Origin: Aquipseudomonas alcaligenes
Lineage (GTDB): Bacteria > Pseudomonadota > Gammaproteobacteria > Pseudomonadales > Pseudomonadaceae
DNA length: 64,000 bases
Direction: 5' to 3'
Assembly (NCBI RefSeq): GCF_003205495.1
Contig: NZ_QJRX01000005.1
Span: 186,001-250,000 of the forward strand
Below the pieces are notes generated by a model. It was not told where the DNA came from, did not search any database, and worked only from the letters and a program-made list of their open reading frames with translations. Below are positions 15,061 through 22,950 of the stretch, piece by piece. A program made the position numbers and the translations under genes. Position 1 is the first letter of the stretch, and every line of letters begins with the position of its first letter.

Positions 15061-16448
15061 AGCCAGTACTCCCAAAGCCGGCCGAACAGCTCCTGTACGC
15101 GCACTCCGAGTGGACGTGCCTGCCACGTCTGCAGGCTTATCTCGTGCGACTTCGCCAGGTCCGCACGAAACACCGCGCGCATCTTGTCGCCGAAGCCGGC
15201 GCCGAGCACCACTGCATTGATCTCCTGGTTATGCAGGAAGCTGCGCCAGTCGAGGTTGGTCGAACCTACCGTCGACCAGACCCCGTCTATCACCGCACTC
15301 TTCACATGCAGCAAGGCATCCTGGCGCTCGTAGAGGCGGACGCCGGCACGCAGCAGCTCGTCGTAGTAGGCGCGCCCGGCGTGAAACACCAGCCAGGAGT
15401 CAGTGCTGCTGGGCAAGATCAGGCGCACATCGACGCCTCTGGCTACGGCGTCCTTCAGTGCCGCCAGCAACTGCGGATCGGGTACGAAGTAAGCATTGGT
15501 CAGCCAGATCTCGCGTTGAGCGCTGCGCAATGCCGAAATCAGGGTGACGTAGATCAGGCTGTACGGGTGTTCCGGCGAGCTGCCGATGGCGCGCACCACC
15601 TCGTCACCGCGTCGCTCCATCGGCGGGAAGTAATGGCGCGCCAGCAGTGGCGGCCCACGCTGCTCAGCCCAGGTCATGATGAACAGCTTCTGCAGCTCAG
15701 CGACGACCGGCCCCTCCAGGCGTAGATCGGTATCGCGCCAGGGCAGTGCACCATCAGGCCGTGGCCTGAAGCCCAGGCGCAGCGAACTGCCGGAATACAC
15801 ACTGCTGATGTTGATGCCGCCGAGAAAGGCGATTCGCCCGTCGACGATCAACAGCTTGCGATGGTCGCGCCGATTCAGTTCCCAACCCGCCCCGGCGGTG
15901 AGCGGGTTGACCGGATTGAATTCGACGACCTGCACACCCGCGGCGCTCAGGGCGGCAAAGAAGGCAGGTGGTGTGCCCAGGGTTCCGGCGCTGTCGCGGA
16001 TCAGGTTGACCTGCACGCCGGCCCGCTGTCGGACGATCAGGGCCGCAGCGAAGCGCTGGCCTATTTCGTCGTCATCGAAAATGTAGCTTTCCATGTTGAT
16101 GTGATCGTGCGCGGTGACTATCGCGTCGAGCATGGCTTGGTAGGTGAGCGGCCCATCCTGCAGCAGCTCGACCCGGTTGCCGGTGGTCAATGGACTGCCG
16201 ACGATGGACTCCTCGATGGCCAGGTGCAGGTCGAAGAAGTCGGTTGGCCTGGCATCGGCCTGCAAGCGCGCGATGATGGCTTGACTTCGAGACGCCGATA
16301 GCGGTCCGTCGGGCCCCTCCAGAGGCACGGGCCGCTCCGCTCGCCCCATGTCCGGGACCAAGGTCGGTAGCACGCTACAGGCCACCATCAGACTCATGCA
16401 GAGTGGTACGAACAGCCCATATCGCCCACATCGGGCGTGCAATTGCAT
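15057..16448 (-). CDS. Phospholipase-D-superfamily (cardiolipin-synthase-like) lipoprotein
   Basis: This 463-residue protein has two HKD motifs: HRKLLIVDG followed by GGINIS, and HVKSAVIDG followed by GSTNLDWRS. Both fit HxKxxxxD exactly, so the active site is intact. An N-terminal lipoprotein signal (LMVACS) suggests export, unlike inner-membrane cardiolipin synthases with two TM helices. It may therefore be a periplasmic phosphatidyl-transferase or phospholipase. The start at 16448 has GGAGGG and gives the signal directly; the frame remains open to 16547. It is coupled to the hypothetical gene downstream. Confidence 0.88.
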   Translation of the reverse strand: MQLHARCGRYGLFVPLCMSLMVACSVLPTLVPDMGRAERPVPLEGPDGPLSASRSQAIIARLQADARPTDFFDLHLAIEESIVGSPLTTGNRVELLQDGPLTYQAMLDAIVTAHDHINMESYIFDDDEIGQRFAAALIVRQRAGVQVNLIRDSAGTLGTPPAFFAALSAAGVQVVEFNPVNPLTAGAGWELNRRDHRKLLIVDGRIAFLGGINISSVYSGSSLRLGFRPRPDGALPWRDTDLRLEGPVVAELQKLFIMTWAEQRGPPLLARHYFPPMERRGDEVVRAIGSSPEHPYSLIYVTLISALRSAQREIWLTNAYFVPDPQLLAALKDAVARGVDVRLILPSSTDSWLVFHAGRAYYDELLRAGVRLYERQDALLHVKSAVIDGVWSTVGSTNLDWRSFLHNQEINAVVLGAGFGDKMRAVFRADLAKSHEISLQTWQARPLGVRVQELFGRLWEYWL

Positions 16449-16500
16449 GACCCACCCTCCGCCATCGGGGAGCGGCCAGCCCCCGACTTGCATCAGACGA

Positions 16501-16516
16501 ATCGCCACACCGCACA
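16501..16516. promoter_or_regulatory. Half-copy of the island operator upstream of the PLD gene
   Basis: On the minus strand TGTGC-GGTGTG-GCGAT keeps the left half-site perfectly and only one base of the right (5 of 8). It lies 53 bp upstream of the PLD start. The evidence is weak. Confidence 0.22.
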
Positions 16517-16559
16517 TCGTGCCTGCGGTGTAGCGCTCGTGTAGCAATCCACCACTACG

Positions 16560-17393
16560 CTAGAAGGTGAGCTCCCGCGACTGCACGCTCTTCACTCCGC
16601 GCACGTTCTGCGCCAGCTCGATAGCCAGGGCATGCTCTCTGCCGTTGCTGACCCGGCCGCTGAGGCTGACTACCCCCTGGGCCGTGCTGACATTGATGGC
16701 CGAGCCGGAAACATTGCTGGAGTACAGCAGGGTCGACTTGACCTTGGTGGTGATCCAGCTGTCCGAAATGTCCTCGCCGGCCTCATCGGCCGCACGCTTG
16801 CCGCTTTGCATGGCACCGACCTGAGTCGGATCGATCTGTAACTGGTTATCGACTGACACCACGCCTCGCGTGTTGTTTGCCAGGCGCCCGGCCAGATCGC
16901 GCTCCTCGGGGCTCTGTGCCGTGCCACGCAGGGTTACTCGGCCATAGCGGGTGTCGACATTGGTGGACATGCCATCGGCATTCTTGCTCCACATCAGCTT
17001 CGCCTTTACTGCCGCCGTGATGCTGGCATCGTCGATGGTGTCGCCGAAACCACGCTCGGTGCCGGGCTTGGCCGGTTGATAGTTGGAGTCGACGATGATC
17101 TGGTTGTCGACCGAGCTGATACCCTCGACCCCCAGGGCGATCTCCTTGGCCAGCTCCTTGTTGACGTCCTCGGCGACATGCCCGGTGAGGGTGGCCTTGC
17201 CGTTGTCCACCGAGACTTTCAGGTCATGGGCGCGCAGATAGGGACTGAGAGCATAGGTCGTCCAGATCTGGCTTTCCTGACGGGCATTGATGACCTCCTG
17301 GGAGCTAGTCGCGGCAATGACGCCAGCACTGCCGGTAGCAACCGCCAGGGCCAGGGCCGAGGCGAGAAAGAGGGTGCGGGGTTGCCTGTTCAT
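16560..17393 (-). CDS. Periplasmic triple-BON-domain protein (OsmY-like)
   Basis: This 277-residue protein has a signal peptide (ending near GSAGVIAA) and three BON repeats at about 38-105, 118-185 and 205-275. Each shows the pattern helix, V..G.V.L.G.V, then G V..V.N. BON proteins such as OsmY bind phospholipid surfaces and protect the envelope during osmotic stress. GGAGAAACACC precedes the ATG. It lies 103 bp from the CsbD gene on the same strand and may share its transcript. Confidence 0.9.
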   Translation of the reverse strand: MNRQPRTLFLASALALAVATGSAGVIAATSSQEVINARQESQIWTTYALSPYLRAHDLKVSVDNGKATLTGHVAEDVNKELAKEIALGVEGISSVDNQIIVDSNYQPAKPGTERGFGDTIDDASITAAVKAKLMWSKNADGMSTNVDTRYGRVTLRGTAQSPEERDLAGRLANNTRGVVSVDNQLQIDPTQVGAMQSGKRAADEAGEDISDSWITTKVKSTLLYSSNVSGSAINVSTAQGVVSLSGRVSNGREHALAIELAQNVRGVKSVQSRELTF

Positions 17394-17496
17394 GGTGTTT
17401 CTCCACTCGGGAATAGGTGATGCCGGCAATCTGCGGTCGACTGACCGCAACCGCCGACTCGCACCGACGTCCGTATGGACGCCGATGCGGCTTACC

Positions 17497-17709
17497 TCAG
17501 CATTTGCATTTTTCCAGGAAGCTCTTGACCTGCTTGTCCGCTTCATCGCGCGTCATGGCATAACGCTCCTGCAGCAGACCCGCGAGCTTTTGCTCCTGTC
17601 CTTCGGACTGCAGCAGCTCGTCCTCGGTCAGTTTGCCCCAAGCGATCTTGGCGGCGCCGACCTGCTGCTTCCACTTGCCCTTGAGCTCATCGCTGCTGGG
17701 CAGGCTCAT
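17497..17709 (-). CDS. CsbD-family stress protein
   Basis: This 70-residue CsbD-like protein has the DELKGKWKQQVGAAKIAWGKLTEDELL helix pair and LLQERYAMTRDEADKQVKSFL. CsbD proteins are abundant small proteins induced by general stress, without a known biochemical activity. An unusual C-terminal CKC gives two cysteines. Its ATG overlaps the stop of the upstream disordered-protein gene (ATGA). Confidence 0.9.
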   Translation of the reverse strand: MSLPSSDELKGKWKQQVGAAKIAWGKLTEDELLQSEGQEQKLAGLLQERYAMTRDEADKQVKSFLEKCKC

Positions 17710-17927
17710 GACTTCTTCGGCTCCTGTTCGGCGGCTTTGGCCGGACCTTGAGCGAGCTTCTGCTCCGGTCGCGGGTCCTTGTTGGCAGATTGGGATTCAC
17801 CCGGCTTCTGCGAGACAGGCTCGGCTTTTTGGAACGGCTTCTGGCCGCTGGCGATGCCGCCTTTCTGCACTTGCTCGGCAGCCTTGGCCGGGACGTTGGG
17901 GCTGCGGGGTTCGTTGGGCTTGTTCAT
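17706..17927 (-). CDS. Small Lys/Pro/Gln-rich disordered protein (MNKPN-type)
   Basis: This 73-residue protein has no hydrophobic core and contains repeated short segments (AKAAEQ at both ends), so it is probably intrinsically disordered. It shares the MNKPN start with the protein at 9883-10122. It is translationally coupled to the CsbD gene and preceded by a degenerate operator (18009-18024). It may be a hydrophilin-like stress protein; this is inference from composition only. Confidence 0.62.
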   Translation of the reverse strand: MNKPNEPRSPNVPAKAAEQVQKGGIASGQKPFQKAEPVSQKPGESQSANKDPRPEQKLAQGPAKAAEQEPKKS

Positions 17928-18008
17928 GGTGACCTCTGGTTGCTTCGGGGTGCCGGCGAGATTGCGCGGTACCGGGGGAGGACAATGGCAGCCAGAAAGC
18001 AGGGCGTC

Positions 18009-18024
18009 GGTGCGTTGGCGCGCA
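18009..18024. promoter_or_regulatory. Degenerate island operator GGTGC-GTTGGC-GCGCA
   Basis: Six of eight fixed positions match. It lies 82 bp upstream of the disordered-protein/CsbD operon on the minus strand. Confidence 0.4.
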
Positions 18025-18109
18025 TAGGGCCGTGGACGACAGGAATAGTCGAGATGACTAGCTATGCCGGCCACGCTGGATAAGCCTGAACTATTGGGCT
18101 TGGGGGGAA

Positions 18110-19426
18110 TCAGGAAGGCGGCGGAGTCATCTCACGTCGCCTGTACCATCGCATCAGCGGCCGAACCGAGATGCCGTGCAGCAGTATCGAGGCCGCCACG
18201 CTCAACAGCGTGAGGCTGATCAGTTGCTCGGCCAACTCGCCTGAAACACCGTGATGCAAGGCGAACATCAGGTAGAACAGCGAGCCAATACCTCGAATGC
18301 CGAACCAGCAGAACATGCCACGCTGTCGTCCGGACATTGGCTCGCCCAGGGTACCCAGCACAACCGCCAACGCACGTAGCGGCAGGAACAACAGCACAAT
18401 GAAAACGCACACAACCAGGCTAGGGCGCGTGTAAGCCAACAGCGCACCGATCAGCAGCACTAGAGCCAGCTCGGCGAGGCTTTCCAGCCGCTCGTTGAAG
18501 CCCTGAACGGCATGACTCATGGCGGCGCTGGCATGATGCGAATGCGTGGCCAGCTCGCTTTCCGCATGGTTACTCAGGTGAGGTTGCGCATGCACCGGCT
18601 CGCGCCCTGCTCGCGGTTGCTCTTTGACCCTTTGCAGGGCCAACCCCGCAGCGAATACGGCCAGAAATCCCGACGCCAGACACAGCTGCGCTGCACCATA
18701 GGCAACAGCAATCAGGCCCAGTGACAGAAACTCGTCCAGCCCCACGGCCAGATGGTGACGCGTACGCAGGTACACCACCAGCTTGCCGATCGAGGCACCG
18801 GCTACGCCGCCAATCAGCAGTCCGCCGAGGGTAGCCCAGGTCAGATCCACCACCCACCAGCGCCACCCTCCGGCGCCCAGCTCATGCAGTCCCAGCAGAC
18901 CTAGACCGAGCATGACAAAAGGGAATGCGGTGCCATCGTTCAACCCGCCCTCTCCCGACAGGCTGAAACGCAGCCGATCCGGGTTGGCACTGAGCGAGGT
19001 CTGCACACCCGAGGCCAACACGGGATCGGTCGGTGCCAGGATGCCACCCAGCAGAACCGCAGCGCCCAGCGGTAGCTCCAGCAGGAAGACTCCGACCAGG
19101 GCAACCAAACCAACGGTAAGCGCCATGGAGACGAAGGCCAGGCGCAGCGGCAGGCTCCAGCGCCTATCCAGCAGCGGCACTGCGCCCATGTTCAGGCCTA
19201 CCGCAAAAAGGGAAATCAGCAGCGCCAGTTCGGCACTCCAGAGCAGCACGTCGACATGCTGCAGCGGCTCCAGGCGAACCACGCCAAGCCCGAGAGGCCC
19301 CAGGCCAAACCCAACGGCCAGGTACACCATGGCACCACTGAGCAGCACACGAGCCAGCAGCGAGCTCGCCAGGACCATGGTGATCAGCAGGATGCCTAGC
19401 AACAGCGACCAGAAGGCGACGGACAT
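18110..19426 (-). CDS. Na+/H+ antiporter (CPA1/NhaP-like)
   Basis: This 438-residue protein has about 12 transmembrane helices. LGGILAPTDPVLAS and SLSGEGGLNDGTAFPFVM are the CPA1 ion-binding motifs, with the ND pair intact. It should exchange Na+ or K+ for protons across the inner membrane. Between about residues 270 and 315 lies a hydrophilic insertion rich in histidine (HAQPHLSNHAESELATHSHH), which may sense pH or metal. Its neighbours are envelope and osmotic stress genes. Confidence 0.9.
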   Translation of the reverse strand: MSVAFWSLLLGILLITMVLASSLLARVLLSGAMVYLAVGFGLGPLGLGVVRLEPLQHVDVLLWSAELALLISLFAVGLNMGAVPLLDRRWSLPLRLAFVSMALTVGLVALVGVFLLELPLGAAVLLGGILAPTDPVLASGVQTSLSANPDRLRFSLSGEGGLNDGTAFPFVMLGLGLLGLHELGAGGWRWWVVDLTWATLGGLLIGGVAGASIGKLVVYLRTRHHLAVGLDEFLSLGLIAVAYGAAQLCLASGFLAVFAAGLALQRVKEQPRAGREPVHAQPHLSNHAESELATHSHHASAAMSHAVQGFNERLESLAELALVLLIGALLAYTRPSLVVCVFIVLLFLPLRALAVVLGTLGEPMSGRQRGMFCWFGIRGIGSLFYLMFALHHGVSGELAEQLISLTLLSVAASILLHGISVRPLMRWYRRREMTPPPS

Positions 19427-19536
19427 GGGGTAGATGCTCTGGGGAGAAGCACATCAGCCCTGAGCATCCGCCTAGTTCGGGCCTCTGGCTAGCACGAAGA
19501 AATCGCAGCGGTGAAATCAGCACCCAGTCTTTGCTG

Positions 19537-19552
19537 AGTGGGCTAGCGCACC
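19537..19552. promoter_or_regulatory. Degenerate island operator AGTGG-GCTAGC-GCACC
   Basis: The GCTAGC core is intact with 5 of 8 fixed positions. It lies between the divergent antiporter and CsbD genes. A separate 7-bp inverted repeat TCCAGAC/GTCTGGA at 19593-19615 in the same gap may be another protein site. Nothing else is recognised in this 208-bp gap. Confidence 0.3.
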
Positions 19553-19634
19553 GACCCGGCAACTGCCCTCTGAGATGCTCCCTTAACCATTCTCCAGACC
19601 TAGAGAATGTCTGGACCAATCAGGATACGCACAG

Positions 19635-19850
19635 ATGGACAAGCCACTTGCAGAGATCATCCACAGGAACTGGCGACAACTAGCCAGTCTGGCACGGGCA
19701 TGCTGGGACGAACTGACATTGGACGAACTGATCCGCACCCAGGGAGATGCCCAGCAACTAACCGACCTGGTGCAGCAGCGCTATGACATGCCACGCGAGG
19801 ACGCGCAGAAACAGGTCATTAGCTTCTTCGAAAGACACCGCACCCTCTAG
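19635..19850 (+). CDS. Second CsbD-family protein
   Basis: This 71-residue protein aligns with the CsbD protein at 17497-17709 along its length (W..L...A...W.ELT.DEL, QQRYDMPREDAQKQVISFFE) but lacks its cysteines and is more acidic. It is divergent from the antiporter gene. The Shine-Dalgarno is weak (AGGA, 10 bases from ATG). Confidence 0.85.
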   Translation: MDKPLAEIIHRNWRQLASLARACWDELTLDELIRTQGDAQQLTDLVQQRYDMPREDAQKQVISFFERHRTL

Positions 19851-19893
19851 CCGCAAGCCAACCCCCGGAGCCCCCGGTACTGGAGACGCAGCC

Positions 19894-20079
19894 ATGCTTT
19901 TTTCCTACTTCGCCGTCGCCCGCAGCTCAGGCAACATAATCCATATCACGATGCGCAGCAGCCCGCCCGCCGACACTCTCACCGTGCGGTACACCTATGC
20001 CTCCGTCGCATCCGTTAACCGCTACAACGCATTGCACAACGCAGGACAAGAGTTGATTACGCTACGTAACGTAGCCTGA
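19894..20079 (+). CDS. Possible small hypothetical protein
   Basis: This 61-residue frame has a good GGAG upstream of the ATG and follows the second CsbD gene by 43 bp on the same strand. Its sequence (LTVRYTYASVASVNRYNALHNAG) is balanced and not like shadow frames. No family is recognised. Confidence 0.45.
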   Translation: MLFSYFAVARSSGNIIHITMRSSPPADTLTVRYTYASVASVNRYNALHNAGQELITLRNVA

Positions 20080-20146
20080 GCATTAGGCTTGTCGGCAATA
20101 GCCCAGTTTGAATGACTGCTTCTGGCCGGAAGCTGCCTCTGACCTC

Positions 20147-20174
20147 GGCGGGTTACGCCTCTGGCTAACCCGCC
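20147..20174. repeat. Inverted repeat GGCGGGTTA...TAACCCGCC at the lysR 3' end
   Basis: GGCGGGTTA (20147-20155) and TAACCCGCC (20166-20174) form a 9-bp stem with a 10-nt loop ending directly at the lysR stop codon. Sequences of this type (a gcgggtta...taacccgccctac palindrome) are dispersed between Pseudomonas genes; that is remembered, not tested. It may also end transcription. Confidence 0.5.
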
Positions 20175-21095
20175 CTACGCCTCACCAGCGCCAACACGCG
20201 GCGCATGCTGGGCCACCAGCTCCACCACCCAATCGATGAACACCCGCAGCTTGGCGCTGACATGCCGGTTGGGTGGGTAGGCCAGGTAGAGCGGCATCGG
20301 CTCCAGTTGCCAGTCCTCGAACAGCGGCAGCAGCGCCCCGCTCGCTCGGTGTGCCTTGGCCATGTATTCCGGGAGCCAGAGGATGCCCAGGCCGGCCAGG
20401 CCGGCGGCGAGGTAGGCGTTGCCGTCGTCCACCGCCAGCGCCTGGCGGCCCTGCAGGGCGATGCGCTCCTCGCCGCGCCGCATGATGCCGGAGAACGCCT
20501 GACGAGTGCGCGCACCAAGGAAGCTGACGATCTGCTGCCCCGCCAGCTCGCTCGGGTGAGCGGGTACGCCGGCGCGTGCCAGGTAGTCGGGCGCCGCGTA
20601 CACGCCGATGCGCAGGTCGCCCACATGCCGGGCCACCAGCGACTGGTCGGCGATGGCGCCACCGCGCACCACGCAGTCCACGTTGTCGCCGATCAGATCG
20701 ACATGACGGTCGCTGACGCCCAGGTCGAGCTGGATCTCCGGGTAGCGTTCGCGGAAGGCCGGCAGTGCCGGGATCAGAATCAGGCTGGCGAAGGGGCTGG
20801 GCACATCCACCCGCAGGCGGCCGCGCGGCGCGCTGGCGGCGGCGGACAGGCTGGTCTCGGCGTCGTCCATGTCGGCCAGCAGGCGGATCACCCGCTCGTA
20901 GTAGGCGGCGCCGTCGGCGGTGACGTTGACCTTGCGCGTGGTGCGGTTGAGCAGGCGCACGCGCAGCCTTGCCTCCAGCTGCTGCACCAGTTGGGTGACG
21001 CTGGTCTTGCTCATGTGCAGGGTGTCGGCGGCCTTGGTGAAGCTGCCAGTTTCCACCACACGGGCGAAGGCCTGCATCGCATCGAAACGGTCCAT
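20175..21095 (-). CDS. LysR-family transcriptional regulator
   Basis: This 306-residue protein has an N-terminal winged helix (MDRFDAMQAFARVVETGSFTKAA, helix-turn-helix at about 18-40) and a type 2 periplasmic-binding effector domain from about 90. It falls in the CrgA/AaeR-like group judged by LIGDNVDCVVRGG. It is divergent from the ridA-like gene with a 115-bp shared promoter region, the usual layout for LysR control of the neighbour. The effector is unknown. The start at 21095 fits the family; the frame is open further upstream. Confidence 0.93.
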   Translation of the reverse strand: MDRFDAMQAFARVVETGSFTKAADTLHMSKTSVTQLVQQLEARLRVRLLNRTTRKVNVTADGAAYYERVIRLLADMDDAETSLSAAASAPRGRLRVDVPSPFASLILIPALPAFRERYPEIQLDLGVSDRHVDLIGDNVDCVVRGGAIADQSLVARHVGDLRIGVYAAPDYLARAGVPAHPSELAGQQIVSFLGARTRQAFSGIMRRGEERIALQGRQALAVDDGNAYLAAGLAGLGILWLPEYMAKAHRASGALLPLFEDWQLEPMPLYLAYPPNRHVSAKLRVFIDWVVELVAQHAPRVGAGEA

Positions 21096-21210
21096 CGCGA
21101 CTCCGGATTGTTTGGATTCTACAAACAGTAATGGACAGTGTTGCTCGTTTATCAGGCCAGCGCACGCGCCTAGAGTCGCGCCATCGATAACCACCGATGG
21201 AGAGAGACCG

Positions 21211-21600
21211 ATGACAACCCGTGATGTGATTTTCCCGCCCGACCGCCATGCCCTGTACGAGCTGCACCGCTATTCACCGGCGATTCGCTCCAATGGCTTC
21301 CTGTTCGTTTCCGGCCAGGTCGGCAGCCGCAAGGATGGCTCGGCCGAACCGGACCTCGCGGCCCAGGTACGCCTGGCCTTTGCCAACCTCAATGCGATCC
21401 TGACCGAGGCCGGCAGCAGCTTCGATGATGTGGTCGACACGACCATCTTCATGGTCGATCCCGACTCCAAATTCGAGACCATCTGGGAAGTAGCGGGCGA
21501 GTTCTGGGGCGAAGCGCCCTACCCGACGGTGACCGCTCTCGGCGTGACCTGGCTGTCCGGCTTCGACTTCGAGATCAAGGTAATCGCCAAGCTGCCTTAA
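21211..21600 (+). CDS. RidA-family (YjgF/UK114) protein
   Basis: This 129-residue protein has the RidA fold signatures FLFVSGQVG, FANLNAILTEAGSSFDDVVDTTIFM and YPTVTALGV. RidA proteins deaminate reactive enamine/imine intermediates, but many paralogues lack this activity. The arginine usually found in the active site (RxC/RxxVxV region) is not obvious here, so the substrate may differ. GGAGAGAG precedes the ATG. It is probably controlled by the divergent LysR protein. Confidence 0.9.
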   Translation: MTTRDVIFPPDRHALYELHRYSPAIRSNGFLFVSGQVGSRKDGSAEPDLAAQVRLAFANLNAILTEAGSSFDDVVDTTIFMVDPDSKFETIWEVAGEFWGEAPYPTVTALGVTWLSGFDFEIKVIAKLP

Positions 21601-21613
21601 TCGCCGCATAAAA

Positions 21614-21640
21614 AAGCCCCGGCTTGGCGAACGGGGGCTT
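21614..21640 (+). terminator. Intrinsic terminator after the ridA-like gene
   Basis: AAGCCCC (21614-21620) and GGGGCTT (21634-21640) pair, preceded by an A-run and followed by CTC. Preceding A6 could pair in the opposite sense, so it may also serve the convergent DUF1285 gene. Confidence 0.6.
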
Positions 21641-21666
21641 CTCGCTGTGCACGCGAAAGCGCGGGT

Positions 21667-22236
21667 CTATTCCGGCTGCGGCCCGATCGGGAAGAACTCG
21701 CCACCGCTCCAGACGCCGAGCCATATCTGCCCGTCGACTTCCCGCTCCACCGCCAGGTCGACCAGCTGGTAGAACACGTTGCGGTGCACCAGCGCCTCCA
21801 GATTGCGCCGCACGTGCAGGTAGGGCGCCGGCTCCTGAGTCGCGGGGTCTATCTCGACTCGCAGCGGGTGCTCGGCGCCGGCCTCCACTTCTTCGTCGAC
21901 ATTGGTGGTGAAACGCAGCAACTGCCCTTCACCCTCGCCTTCCACCTGCAGGGTCACGGCCACGAAAGGCGCGTCGTCGACGATGATGCCGACCTTCTCC
22001 ACCGGGGTGATCAGGAAGTACTTGTCGTCATCGCGGCGGATGATGGTGGAGAACAGCTTGACCATCGGCTTGCGCCCGATCGGCGTGCCCAGGTAATACC
22101 AGGTGCCGTCACGGGCGATGCGCATGTCGATGTCGCCGCAGAAATCCGGGTTCCACAGATGCACCGGCGGCAGACCCTTGCCCTCGCCCTTGGGAATCTG
22201 CGCCAGCAGGTCGCCGGCCTTGCCCGGATCGGTCAT
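21667..22236 (-). CDS. DUF1285 protein
   Basis: This 189-residue protein has the DUF1285 pattern: PPVHLWNPDFCGDIDMRIARDGTW, YLGTPIGR, LFSTIIRRDDDKYFLITPVEKVGI. No signal peptide is present. The family is conserved in proteobacteria with no assigned activity. It lies 36 bp downstream of the DUF4823 gene, on the same strand. Confidence 0.9.
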   Translation of the reverse strand: MTDPGKAGDLLAQIPKGEGKGLPPVHLWNPDFCGDIDMRIARDGTWYYLGTPIGRKPMVKLFSTIIRRDDDKYFLITPVEKVGIIVDDAPFVAVTLQVEGEGEGQLLRFTTNVDEEVEAGAEHPLRVEIDPATQEPAPYLHVRRNLEALVHRNVFYQLVDLAVEREVDGQIWLGVWSGGEFFPIGPQPE

Positions 22237-22272
22237 GCGTGTCTCTCCTCGTGTCCAGCCGCCAGTATGGCG

Positions 22273-22878
22273 CTACCGCGGGCTGACGCCCAGCAGGGTG
22301 CGGGCATACTGCTCGAAGGGCGCGCGCAGCTGGTCGGCCGGCTGGTTGTCGTAGAACGTCAGGATTCCGCCACGATTGCGGATGCGCGCGGTATCCACCA
22401 GATAGCGGGTATTGGTCTCGATCAGCATCAGCTGCAGCACACCGCTGTCGACGCCGAGGCGGTCCAGGGCCTCCTCGTCCTCCCACTCCTCCACCGTACC
22501 GATGCGTTCATCGGCGTCGGCGAAGCGGGTGTAGAGCAGGTAGTGGGCGCCGGCGGTACGCGCCTCGTTCATCGCCTCGTCCAGGCCCAGCGGCGTCGCT
22601 GAGCGACGCACCAGCGGGAAGTACTCGACGAAGGCCTTGAAGGCCTCGTCGGCCACCACGTTGGGCCGCGGCGACGCGCCACCGGGCGGATTGTAATGGC
22701 TCTGTGCGATGTACACGAAGGAGTCGGCCTGCAGGCGCCAGGAGGCGGAGCGGCGGGTGTCGCTGTGATCCAGCACGCCGGCATCGCGCAGGTGGTATTC
22801 GGCGCCGGCGGCCAGGTCGCTGGTCTTCATGCAGCCACCGAGCGCACACAGCGCCAGCAGCAGAATCAGGCTACGCAT
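22273..22878 (-). CDS. DUF4823 lipoprotein
   Basis: This 201-residue protein has a short lipoprotein signal (LLALCALGGC, Cys16) and a mixed alpha/beta body containing SFVYIAQ and LLYTRFADADERIG, typical of DUF4823. GGGAGGAACTGCA gives a strong start at 22878. It is probably anchored to the outer membrane; the function is unknown. It lies between the radical SAM gene and DUF1285 on the same strand. Confidence 0.85.
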   Translation of the reverse strand: MRSLILLLALCALGGCMKTSDLAAGAEYHLRDAGVLDHSDTRRSASWRLQADSFVYIAQSHYNPPGGASPRPNVVADEAFKAFVEYFPLVRRSATPLGLDEAMNEARTAGAHYLLYTRFADADERIGTVEEWEDEEALDRLGVDSGVLQLMLIETNTRYLVDTARIRNRGGILTFYDNQPADQLRAPFEQYARTLLGVSPR

Positions 22879-22950
22879 TGCAGTTCCTCCCTGCCGGTGA
22901 CGGAAAACCGGCGGATAGAGAGACATAGCAGCTTCCGCGCCAACCCTGCC

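Noticed and set aside
17401..17496. Palindrome-like GTCCGTATGGAC (17469-17480) as an island operator before CsbD/BON
   Set aside because: It has different half-site spacing and lacks the TGTNC/GNACA arms.
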